Source: an uncultured Chlamydiae bacterium (GTDB taxonomy: Bacteria; Chlamydiota; Chlamydiia; Chlamydiales; SM23-39). From it: 22,695 nt of DNA. The stretch spans positions 1 to 22,695 of the forward strand of contig CAIVVG010000025.1 in assembly GCA_903909295.1 (NCBI GenBank), in the 5' to 3' direction. The first letter of the stretch is position 1; each line of letters opens with the position of its first letter. Positions 1 through 7,535 of the stretch are shown here, piece after piece. A program made the translations under genes and the position numbers. The notes beneath the pieces are model-generated. The model saw only the letters and a program-made list of their open reading frames with translations. It was not told the DNA's origin and did no database searches.

Positions 1-1
1 A

Positions 2-160
2 GCTGATAACATGCCGATAAATTTTAGAATTACTCCCCTTATGATGCAGAGCTTGCTTCGGATTGAGACGGTCCGGGAAAGGTTTTTAGAGGTCGCCGAT
101 GTTTCCCATAAGGGGCGCAAGTACCGACTCGCTCCACAATACGAATCTCTTGCCCTATAA
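2..160 (+). CDS. 3' end of an unidentified ORF (about 52 residues visible)
   Basis: An open frame enters from the left edge and stops at TAA 158-160. An internal ATG at 11 would give a 49-residue peptide. The peptide contains the segment ITPLMMQSLLRIETVREKF and ends in a basic stretch with KGRKYRLAP. The first segment loosely resembles N-terminal helices of Fic-type proteins, but no Fic motif (HPFxxGNG) is present, so this could be a remnant, a true C terminus or a small protein. The stop codon lies inside the left arm of the inverted repeat that follows. Function is not assigned. There is no sign of a strong Shine-Dalgarno before ATG 11. Confidence 0.35.
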   Translation, partial: ADNMPINFRITPLMMQSLLRIETVRERFLEVADVSHKGRKYRLAPQYESLAL

Positions 161-262
161 CTCGACTTTGCAACTTTTTAACCCCTTCCCGGTTTAAATA
201 ACTCCCCCGCAAGCAAATATCTCAAGGCCTTCGGACCTAAAAAGTTGCAAAGTCGAGCTATA
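156..262. repeat. Inverted-repeat element with 20 bp perfect termini (MITE-like)
   Basis: Positions 161-180 (beginning CTCGACTTTGCAAC) are the exact reverse complement of 238-257. Allowing one mismatch extends the match to 156-180 against 238-262. The 57 nt interior has no ORF and contains a small AGGCC-TTCG-GACCT hairpin near 222-236. Long perfect terminal repeats around a short non-coding core fit a MITE or a palindromic intergenic repeat. It may also act as a transcription barrier upstream of the rhs promoter. No second copy was seen in the window. Confidence 0.7.
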
Positions 263-330
263 ACATTTCCAGACAAAGCTCCTTCAAATGAGACATTCTA
301 CAAAATTTATTGATCCGAAATAGGGGGCTC

Positions 331-336
331 TATAAT
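331..336 (+). promoter_or_regulatory. Candidate -10 box of the rhs gene
   Basis: A perfect TATAAT lies at 331-336. A -35 match is weak: TTGATC at 310-315 gives a short 15 nt spacer, and TATTGA two bases upstream gives 17 nt. Transcription would begin near 343, about 20 nt before ATG 364 with GGAGG at 352-356. This supports ATG 364 over the upstream TTG at 310, which would lie 5' of the transcription start. Confidence 0.5.
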
Positions 337-363
337 CTAGGTCTCTTATTTTGGAGGTGCTCC

Positions 364-3300
364 ATGACCTACCGCTTTTTCCAAGGGGTTCTTTTTCTCT
401 CTATTTGCCTCTTTGCTGATACAACTCCCGATTTTTCTCTAGCTTCTGTGTATAATGAGCCTTCTGTATTTGTCGAAGGGAAGGTCAATGCGATTACTGG
501 AGAGTTCGTTGATCTAGAAGAGGATGTCATCATTCAAGGCGCTGAACCCATCCCTATTCACCGAGCTTATTTAAGCACGAGCCGGAAAGATTGGATTTTT
601 CTCCCCCATACGCAAGCGATCGTTGATTTCTCTGACCAGCATGAATATTGCATCATTCGAGAAAACAATGGCTGTCCCATCCGCTACAAGCAGGTATCTA
701 AAAAAACAAAACATGGCTCGTCGATCTATCGTTTTGAGCCGAGCGATTTAGAGGAGGGATTTTCCAATACTTCTGTCTTAACAAGCCTCAAAAATAACTA
801 CGTCATCTACGATGAAAAACAGCACCAGCTGACTCTCTACTCCGGTGACGGAATTGAGAGGATTTATGAAAAACGACGCAAAAATCACGATCAAGAGGGA
901 GAGGCTTGGCGCCTTTTATCAGAACATCTCCCCAATGGAAATTGGCTCATTTACGATTATCTAAAAACAAATCAAAAATACGACGGTCCGATCTTTGCAT
1001 TATCTTCGATTAAATCCTTCAATCCATCCCGAACAAAGCAATATGCAGAGGCTCGGTTTTCCCATGAAGACCCGAAGAAAAAAAATAAACACTTCTTCCT
1101 AGACGGGAGTGATGGTCAAAGATTGGGATACAAATTCGATCTAAAGGACGGTCGGCAATCGGGATGTTTGAACGGTGTTTGTTCTGCAGCTCGTCGTCCC
1201 GACCAATCTTATGAATATTGTAAACACGGCGACCTAAAGGATTCTTGGTATTTTGAATCGGGCGAACGGATGGTGAGTTCTCTTTTCTGTGGAGGGAATC
1301 GAAATTTGGATGTCGCCTACTATTTCAAGGCCAAGGAAAAGGTCGACGGAACCAAGGTTGTCATGGACGATAAAGAAGTCCCCCAAAGCAACGGTTCAAC
1401 AGACTTTACTCCTGATCCAAGGCGCGGTTTGGTCAAGCTGGTATCGGCTCCCAGAGGTTCGGCTGGCCAAATGGTGGTGGCTCATTCCTTTTTTTACGAT
1501 ATCCCCAATAAAAAAACGAGCGTCTATGACGCGGAAAAAAACCGGACTGAATATCACTATGATGTTCATTTACGCATTCAAAGGATAGAGAGTTACTCTA
1601 AACAGGGGAACTTACTCAACGCAGAGCAGTTCGTCTGGGGTAAAAAAGGGAGTTCGGATGCTTGTAACCTCCTCTGTAAAACCCTCTTAGATCAAAATAG
1701 ACAGCCTATCTACGCAAAAAGGTTTTTCTACGATCAAAAATCCAATCTCGTCCAAGAAAAATCCTATGGCAACCTCTCCGGGAAAGGGCGTTCTTTCTCT
1801 CTGGATTCTTCGGGATTCCCGATTGAAAATGGGGTAGAGACCTATTCCAAAGAATGGAGGTACTCCGACGGAACCCCCAATCTCTTGTTGGAATCTAAAA
1901 CTGAGGATGGCCTCCGAATCTCTTATGACTATTTGCCGGGGAAAAATCTCCCCGTTCGAAAGCTGACGTTCATGCAGGGGAAAATAACGGTTCGTCAATT
2001 TTGGGTTTATAATGAAGATGGTTTGCTGATTCGAGAAATTGTTGACGATGGCGGCGGCTTTGATCGGGATAACACTCAACACGTGATGACCCGAACCCTT
2101 CGAGACTATACTCTCAAAGAAGATCAGCCCTATTTGGGGATGCCAGTCGTGGTGGAAGATAAATATTGGGATGGTTCCTCCGAGAGGTTACTTCAAAGAA
2201 CTGTCCTTCAGTATGGTAAAGCAGCCCTTGTTGAGCGCAAAGACATCTATGACAGCACAGGCACCTTCCGATACAGTCTTAAGACAGGGTATGATCCTCA
2301 GTGCAACCCCATCACCGAAACCAATCCTCTGGGTTGGGAGGCCTCTGCAAAATTTGATGGATCAGGCAATCAAGTTTACACCCGTGATTTCACAGGCCGT
2401 GTCGAAGTTTTTTCCCCTCACAACACAGCCGATCGACTGGCAGAAAAAACATGTAAGGGCTTTGACGGGCTCGTTCAAGTATTTCGATATGAGTACAATA
2501 CACTTAATTTCCTCATCTCTGAGACCGATCCTCAAGGGGCTGCAACCACCTATACCCCAAACTCTTTTGGCCAAAGGATAGAAACCCATTTAGCACCCCT
2601 TCGAGGTGAAGGGGGTAACTTAGAGTATCCTGTTTTACGTGCCCAGTACGACGCTGCGGGCAATGCGATTCAACACATCGATGCGGAAAATTTTGTAACC
2701 CAGATCACGTACAATGCATACGCCTCTCCAGTAGAGATCCTTTATCCCGATCAATCTAGAGAAGTGTATGAATATTTTCGAAATGGCGCCCTGAAATCCC
2801 ATACGGATCCCATAGGCGTTGTGACCTCCTACGAACGGGATCCGCTGGGCCAGGTAACTCGCAAAACCATCTCTCAAGGCGGCAAAGTCCTCGCCGAAGA
2901 ACTTTTTGATTATAAAGGGCAAAAACTCATCGCCAAAACCGATGCGGAAGGACATCGGACGAATTACCGTTATGACGGCGCGGGTCGCAAAATTTTCGAA
3001 GAATGTAGTGAAGAGACTCTCTTTTTTGAATACGATGAGCTTGGCAGAAACCATATTACCAAAAAGGGAACTGTCCGAACGGTTGTTGACTATGATCTTC
3101 TCAACCGAGCTTCGGAGACACGAGAAGAAGAGATTTCTAGTGGGCATTGGTTGCGAAAAACAGTTTTCCACTACGACACCGCCGATCATATCATCGCACA
3201 ATTCAATTGGGTGGGAGCTAATGCGGAAGAAGTCTCCGAAAGATTCGATTACGATTCTCTGGGTCGCCTAATCTCTCATACAGACCCCCTTGGCCACCTA

Positions 3301-5670
3301 GAAACAAATTCCTACAATGACCAGTTTCCCATCGAAAAAAATCTCAGAGTGGTCAAAAAAACTCACACAGATTCTATGGGGCTCCAAACCTCTGAAATCT
3401 TCGACCCCCATGGACATTTGTCCAGTCTTGAAAAGTCGAAAAAGGGTCGCCTGCTTTTTGTGGATAAAAAAACATATAACCCTCGAGGCCATCTCACTCT
3501 GCAGACCCATCTGATTCCCAATCCCGACGGTTCCACAAGGCAGACCCGTACGAAATGGACGTATGATGAAATGGGACGTCCTAATAGGCTTATAGAGGCA
3601 GAAGCCACAGCAGCAGCCAAGGTGACCACGTACGCTTATACTCCGCGTGGGGAAATAAAAACGAAAACAAAACCCAATGGCTCGGTCCTCTCTTATGATT
3701 ACAATGGACTGGGGCATCTTGAACAACTCACCTCTTCTGATGGAACCGTACACCACTCCATGCGTTACAATAAGTTGGGAGATCTCATTTGGAGTGATGG
3801 AAATAGTCGGAAAGTGGACCATCGAGGAAGGCTCCTTTCGGAAACCTTGGGAAACGGCCTTTATATTGAAAACACTTACAATCAAAACGGACAGAGAGAA
3901 ACTTGCGCTCTCCCAGCGGCAGATTGCTTGATCGAATATGGGTATCGAGGCAATGACCTAACTGAGGTCATTCGTAAAACCAGCGGGGGAGTCTCTCAAT
4001 ACGTTCATAGATACACCCAGCGCGACCTATCCGGCAATCTCCTTCAAGCTGCCCTTTTAAACAACCTGGGGCAGGTTTTCTTCAATTACGACGCCACTTC
4101 AAAGCCAATCGCTATCGACGCACCCCAATTTTCTCAGCAGGTCCTTGCCAAAGATCCCCTTGGCAACATCCGGCAGATGCAAAGAGCCGGGAAAGAGTTC
4201 TCATTTACTTATGATGACCTCTATCAGATCTCTGCTGAACAAGGGCCATTCCTCCGAGATTACGAGCATAATGCTCTCCATTGTCGCTTAAAGAGAGGAG
4301 ACGAAACCTATGAATTCAATGCCCTCCATCAAATCATCTCCCATATAAATTATGACAAAAATGGGAACCCCCTCACACAAGGCGATACGGGCTACTCCTT
4401 CGACGCTCTCGATCGATTGATTCGGATCCAAACGCCCATTGGCACACAAACATTTCAATACGATGCTCTGCACCGTCGGATCTCTGCCACATTAAGCGAT
4501 GGGGAAAAAAGAAACTTTCTCTATGACGGCCAACTGGAAATTGGTTCCTTTGATGAGCAATTCAATCCGATAGAACTCCGCATTTTAGGAGAAACTCCCC
4601 ATGCAGAAATAGGCGCGGCAGTCGCCCTTGAATTGCAGGGACAACTCTATGCCCCTATCCACGATCTTTCGGGCAATATTGCCCTCCTACTCCCTGCGGA
4701 TGGCAGTGAGCCCACTCGCTATCATTACACTGCATTTGGAGAAAAGTGGGTTGACGGTCCCGCCAAAAATCCTTGGGGTTTTTCTTCTAAGCGCACCGAT
4801 CCAACGGGCCTTGTTTTTTATGGCCGCCGTTACTATCAACCCGACCTCGGTCGCTGGCTCTCTTGCGATCCAGCCGGATTTATCGACGGCATGAACCTGT
4901 ATGCGTTTGTCCATAACAATCCCTTAACGCACCTCGATGAGTATGGACTGATTGATTTTGGCCAATACGAACCCGATTACCAAGAGAAAGTAGAGGAGAC
5001 TTGGACTAAGCTAACGACACCTATCGCTCATGGGCTTGTGAGGCTCTCTGACAACCAAGCGCAAACCCTGTTTGAAAGGGAAGACAAAGACATTATTTCC
5101 CTCGGAGCGATACACAATCATACATGGGTTGATCAACATCGTCCGGAAATTGCAAACTTTGCTATCCAAGCAACAGGCTTCGCAGTAGCGGGCGGGGTCG
5201 CCACACGTTCCGTTCAGTCCGTGGCAACGCATCGTGTAGTTAAAAGCACTTCCTTCATCTCGCGCTCTGCAGCTTCTGTCAAAGCTACACCGATTCCTAG
5301 GTCTATTCATAAGGTCAGTACCCCTGGTTTGTCTGAACTAGTGATAAATAGAAAAATTCCGATCTGGACCTCTACTAAAAATAGAACATCCGTTCAGAAT
5401 GCATTCAGGCATTGGAAAGATCATGGTCATGAGTTCCTAACCTTACAAAATGCAAAGCAATATGCGGAGACAGCTAGAAATTTTGTAAAATATCCTCCAT
5501 TAGGAACTCTTACGAAAACTAAGGTAAATGGAGATATGGTATTTTATCATCCGACCACAAACACTTTCTCCGTCATCAATCGCCAAGGAGTGCCACGAAC
5601 CATGTATAAACCTGATCCGCTAATTCATAATTATAAAACTAATTTGGAATATTTTAATGTCCAGCAATAA
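364..5670 (+). CDS. Secreted RHS/YD-repeat polymorphic toxin with C-terminal nuclease-like tip
   Basis: This 1768-aa protein starts at ATG 364, behind GGAGGT at 352-357. It opens with a Sec-like signal peptide (residues ~1-20, hydrophobic FFQGVLFLSICLFA). A DUF6531-like segment around VNAITGEFVDLEEDV follows, then many YD repeats (DPLGQVTR, YDGAGRK, YDELGR, YDSLGRLISHTDP, YDEMGR, YDALDRLIR). The RHS-associated core spans ~1450-1529 (YTAFGEKW, FYGRRYYQPDLGRWLSCDP, NLYAFVHNNP). The core ends in DEYGL (1525-1529), where DPxGL is usual. The last ~239 residues are the variable tip. Residues ~1680-1750 (AFRHWKDHGHEF, a QYAETARNF helix, NGDMVFYHPTTNTF, RTMYKP) resemble BECR-fold (Barnase/EndoU/ColicinE5-D/RelE) RNase toxins. 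RHS shells encapsulate and deliver such tips. RHS identity is firm; the toxin class is inferred. The tip is AT-richer than the shell, suggesting tip exchange. Confidence 0.93.
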   Translation: MTYRFFQGVLFLSICLFADTTPDFSLASVYNEPSVFVEGKVNAITGEFVDLEEDVIIQGAEPIPIHRAYLSTSRKDWIFLPHTQAIVDFSDQHEYCIIRENNGCPIRYKQVSKKTKHGSSIYRFEPSDLEEGFSNTSVLTSLKNNYVIYDEKQHQLTLYSGDGIERIYEKRRKNHDQEGEAWRLLSEHLPNGNWLIYDYLKTNQKYDGPIFALSSIKSFNPSRTKQYAEARFSHEDPKKKNKHFFLDGSDGQRLGYKFDLKDGRQSGCLNGVCSAARRPDQSYEYCKHGDLKDSWYFESGERMVSSLFCGGNRNLDVAYYFKAKEKVDGTKVVMDDKEVPQSNGSTDFTPDPRRGLVKLVSAPRGSAGQMVVAHSFFYDIPNKKTSVYDAEKNRTEYHYDVHLRIQRIESYSKQGNLLNAEQFVWGKKGSSDACNLLCKTLLDQNRQPIYAKRFFYDQKSNLVQEKSYGNLSGKGRSFSLDSSGFPIENGVETYSKEWRYSDGTPNLLLESKTEDGLRISYDYLPGKNLPVRKLTFMQGKITVRQFWVYNEDGLLIREIVDDGGGFDRDNTQHVMTRTLRDYTLKEDQPYLGMPVVVEDKYWDGSSERLLQRTVLQYGKAALVERKDIYDSTGTFRYSLKTGYDPQCNPITETNPLGWEASAKFDGSGNQVYTRDFTGRVEVFSPHNTADRLAEKTCKGFDGLVQVFRYEYNTLNFLISETDPQGAATTYTPNSFGQRIETHLAPLRGEGGNLEYPVLRAQYDAAGNAIQHIDAENFVTQITYNAYASPVEILYPDQSREVYEYFRNGALKSHTDPIGVVTSYERDPLGQVTRKTISQGGKVLAEELFDYKGQKLIAKTDAEGHRTNYRYDGAGRKIFEECSEETLFFEYDELGRNHITKKGTVRTVVDYDLLNRASETREEEISSGHWLRKTVFHYDTADHIIAQFNWVGANAEEVSERFDYDSLGRLISHTDPLGHLETNSYNDQFPIEKNLRVVKKTHTDSMGLQTSEIFDPHGHLSSLEKSKKGRLLFVDKKTYNPRGHLTLQTHLIPNPDGSTRQTRTKWTYDEMGRPNRLIEAEATAAAKVTTYAYTPRGEIKTKTKPNGSVLSYDYNGLGHLEQLTSSDGTVHHSMRYNKLGDLIWSDGNSRKVDHRGRLLSETLGNGLYIENTYNQNGQRETCALPAADCLIEYGYRGNDLTEVIRKTSGGVSQYVHRYTQRDLSGNLLQAALLNNLGQVFFNYDATSKPIAIDAPQFSQQVLAKDPLGNIRQMQRAGKEFSFTYDDLYQISAEQGPFLRDYEHNALHCRLKRGDETYEFNALHQIISHINYDKNGNPLTQGDTGYSFDALDRLIRIQTPIGTQTFQYDALHRRISATLSDGEKRNFLYDGQLEIGSFDEQFNPIELRILGETPHAEIGAAVALELQGQLYAPIHDLSGNIALLLPADGSEPTRYHYTAFGEKWVDGPAKNPWGFSSKRTDPTGLVFYGRRYYQPDLGRWLSCDPAGFIDGMNLYAFVHNNPLTHLDEYGLIDFGQYEPDYQEKVEETWTKLTTPIAHGLVRLSDNQAQTLFEREDKDIISLGAIHNHTWVDQHRPEIANFAIQATGFAVAGGVATRSVQSVATHRVVKSTSFISRSAASVKATPIPRSIHKVSTPGLSELVINRKIPIWTSTKNRTSVQNAFRHWKDHGHEFLTLQNAKQYAETARNFVKYPPLGTLTKTKVNGDMVFYHPTTNTFSVINRQGVPRTMYKPDPLIHNYKTNLEYFNVQQ

Positions 5671-5914
5671 ATTTGTTTGCAGGGTATGTGGGAATCCACA
5701 AGCCGATCCTCCTTGGGGAGAAGATAATCAATCTCCGACGTATGAAATTTGTGATTGTTGTGGCGTAGAATTTGGATACGGAGACTGCACTCCAAAAGCT
5801 ATTAAGGTTTTTAGAGATCGGTGGTTGGTAACAGGAGGTAATTGGAAATATCCAAAATACAAACCAGACAATTGGTCTTTAGAAGAGCAAATGAAAAATA
5901 TCCCCGAATCCTAA
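5657..5914 (+). CDS. Small zinc-ribbon (CPCC-like) protein, candidate immunity protein
   Basis: This 85-aa protein has the cysteine pattern C8-x2-C11, then C32-x-C34-C35 and C44, in the context FVCRVCG and YEICDCCGVEFGYGDC. That is typical of rubredoxin/zinc-ribbon knuckles and similar to the cysteine-rich CPCC family. The C-terminal half is Trp/Lys rich (KYPKYKPDNW). Its ATG lies 14 nt inside the rhs gene, so translation is probably coupled. There is no separate promoter or strong Shine-Dalgarno, and it shares the AT-rich composition of the rhs tip. A gene directly overlapping the 3' end of an RHS toxin is classically the cognate immunity gene. The role is inferred from position; the zinc-ribbon reading is directly visible. 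Confidence 0.75.
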   Translation: MSSNKFVCRVCGNPQADPPWGEDNQSPTYEICDCCGVEFGYGDCTPKAIKVFRDRWLVTGGNWKYPKYKPDNWSLEEQMKNIPES

Positions 5915-6149
5915 AGAACGGAATTAAAGTTCATTATTTATTCGACAATAATGGAATATTTGAATGGACGAGGTAATTATGAAAGTTTCGATGCAAGAAA
6001 TGACGGAAAAATTTGGAGCCTCAGCTAAAAAGTATATAAAAGAAGTTCGGGCCCCTCTACCTGACGAAATTCCATAAGAGTTCGAGGAGGTCCTTAATGA
6101 TGAGTTCATTCAGTTAGGTATCCTTCCAGAAGGGAGTTGGAAGAGTTAA
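5911..6149 (+). pseudogene. Degenerate ORF downstream of the toxin pair (possible second immunity gene)
   Basis: Three coherent peptide pieces lie end to end in three frames. Frame 1 reads NGIKVHYLFDNNGIFEWTR and stops at the TAA overlapping 5974. The next frame (from 5951) reads GNYESFDARNDGKIWSLS and stops at 6026-6028. The third (from about 5979) reads AKKYIKEVRAPLPDEIP, stops at 6075-6077, then continues in frame as EFEEVLNDEFIQLGILPEG to a TAA at 6147-6149. One-base losses near 5972 and 6024 plus one nonsense change would restore a single protein of about 80 residues. Its place behind the toxin and its acidic composition suit a former immunity gene. Family unknown. Alternative: three unrelated spurious frames. 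Confidence 0.45.
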
Positions 6150-6160
6150 CCGATTTCCGA

Positions 6161-6215
6161 AGAGACTCAGAGAACGCAGAGGATTTACAATGACCTCTGC
6201 GTTCTCTGAGTCTCT
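6161..6215. repeat. Interspersed palindromic repeat, copy 1
   Basis: Arms 6161-6182 and 6194-6215 are perfect 22 nt reverse complements around an 11 nt loop (core AGAACGCAGAGG). The right flank continues GCGGTAAATTTTTTCC, so a transcript would end in a long hairpin plus U-run and could terminate the rhs locus. The outer part matches the element at 17563-17639, including the TTAACCGCAGAGAC-type edge, with about 29 of 32 positions alike when aligned. Related GCAGAGACGCAGAG palindromes occur in many environmental bacteria. Confidence 0.85.
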
Positions 6216-6382
6216 GCGGTAAATTTTTTCCTACCCAAAAAATGGGAATGCGCCCAGCCATCCCTCAATAACGATCCCTGTCAGAGTAGCCCCCCATTTC
6301 GGGCTCTTTACCCCCAGTTTATGAACTCCTGCCTCTTTTCATCTCTTTTAATTTAAATGGGGTTTTGGTAGCATCGGACCTG
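6216..6382. other. Intergenic segment without recognised features
   Basis: Between the palindromic repeat and the UPF0158 gene I see no ORF with a plausible start and no clear promoter. The stretch is T/C-rich on the plus strand around 6300-6350. Confidence 0.4.
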
Positions 6383-7510
6383 ATGAAGTACCCTCAAGCC
6401 AAAAACCCCATTATTCTCCGCTATCACCGCCTCATGGACGCTTTTGCTAAGTCGGACGATGAGAGAGACTTTTACCTCGATAAGGTGGAGGGGTTTCTCC
6501 TCTACGCAGACCTCGATAAGGGGACAGACGAGATCGAAGCCCTTGAAAAAGAGCTCATAGAGCACGCCCCTCGCTACTGCCTGCTGCCTAAAATGACCTT
6601 CTACGAGATCAAGAAATTCATGGAGGGGTTCATCCATGAAAAGGTCTACGATATCGATACCAAGGAAAAGCTGATCGACCTCATCTCTGCGAAAGAGGCT
6701 AGGGAAAATTTTCTTGAATTCATCTACGACCATTTAACGGAACTGGAAAAGTGGCAGCTCTACTATCAGGAGCGCTCTCGGATCCGGATCATTGAATGGC
6801 TTCGTCAACAGGAGATTCAATTTGTTTTTGAAGAGGATTTGGAGCTAACCAAGGTCTTGATCGAAAAGGTCAAGCGCTCTCTCTTTGATTCCAAAGTGCC
6901 TAAGGATGTCTCCCAAGCGCGCGATCAGATTCTGGCAAAGGCAAAAACGTACTATTCCAATGAAGCGCTCAACCCGCGCCCCAAGAGAGGCCGGCCTCCC
7001 AAACAGGTAGTCAAGGTGGAGATGGAGCCTCAAATGAGTCTCGATATCTACTCTCATGTGCCTGCTTCTTGCCGGATTTTTCTCTACACTCCCGATATTG
7101 CATCGGCTGCGTCCGTTACCTTCTCTTCCAAATTCGAGACGGAAGAGCACCTTCTCGCTTCTCTTCGGGGCAGTCCTCGCGTCAAGGTGGATGCGAAGCT
7201 CGAAGCTCTTTCTCAACGTCTTGAATCGCTCCGCCATCTCTCCGATCGCCTGGCGGGAGCTGAAAAAATGTTTGGTATGGACAAGGTGCCAAAACCTTTC
7301 CAACCTTTCCTCAAACCGCGGGTCCATGGCGAAGTGGAGGTTCTTTCTGAAGCAGAGGCTCCAAAAATCGAGCTGGCCGCAGGGGATGTGTTGCCTAAGA
7401 AACGGGGTCGTCCTCGTAAAGAAGAGCCGCTTCAAGACTTTGCAGGTCAAAGACGTAAGCGTTTTGCTGTGAAGAAAGTAACTCAAATTAAGACTAAGAA
7501 AGATAAGTAA
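6383..7510 (+). CDS. UPF0158 family protein with two AT-hook-like motifs
   Basis: This protein (375 aa from ATG 6383) carries UPF0158 hallmarks: FYLDKVEGFLLYADLD near the N terminus, then an alpha-helical part with a conserved pattern (YCLLPKMTFYEIKKFMEGF, ending in IIEWLRQQEIQF). Chlamydia species encode a UPF0158 member of unknown function. The C-terminal half is unusual: KRGRPPK at residues 201-207 and KKRGRPRK at 339-346 match the AT-hook core (RGRP), and the tail is strongly basic (RRKRFAVKKVTQIKTKKDK). This suggests DNA binding or a nucleoid-associated role. The start is uncertain: TTG 6365 adds six residues, ATG 6383 has only a weak GGA upstream, and neither has a good Shine-Dalgarno. 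The stop is 25 nt before the E1 gene, so co-transcription is possible. Confidence 0.8.
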   Translation: MKYPQAKNPIILRYHRLMDAFAKSDDERDFYLDKVEGFLLYADLDKGTDEIEALEKELIEHAPRYCLLPKMTFYEIKKFMEGFIHEKVYDIDTKEKLIDLISAKEARENFLEFIYDHLTELEKWQLYYQERSRIRIIEWLRQQEIQFVFEEDLELTKVLIEKVKRSLFDSKVPKDVSQARDQILAKAKTYYSNEALNPRPKRGRPPKQVVKVEMEPQMSLDIYSHVPASCRIFLYTPDIASAASVTFSSKFETEEHLLASLRGSPRVKVDAKLEALSQRLESLRHLSDRLAGAEKMFGMDKVPKPFQPFLKPRVHGEVEVLSEAEAPKIELAAGDVLPKKRGRPRKEEPLQDFAGQRRKRFAVKKVTQIKTKKDK

Positions 7511-7535
7511 TTCCACTTTTGCTATTATATTGGTT

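Noticed and set aside
310..363. N-terminal extension of the RHS protein from TTG 310
   Set aside because: It lies upstream of the TATAAT at 331 and lacks a Shine-Dalgarno, while ATG 364 has GGAGG and begins a clear signal peptide.
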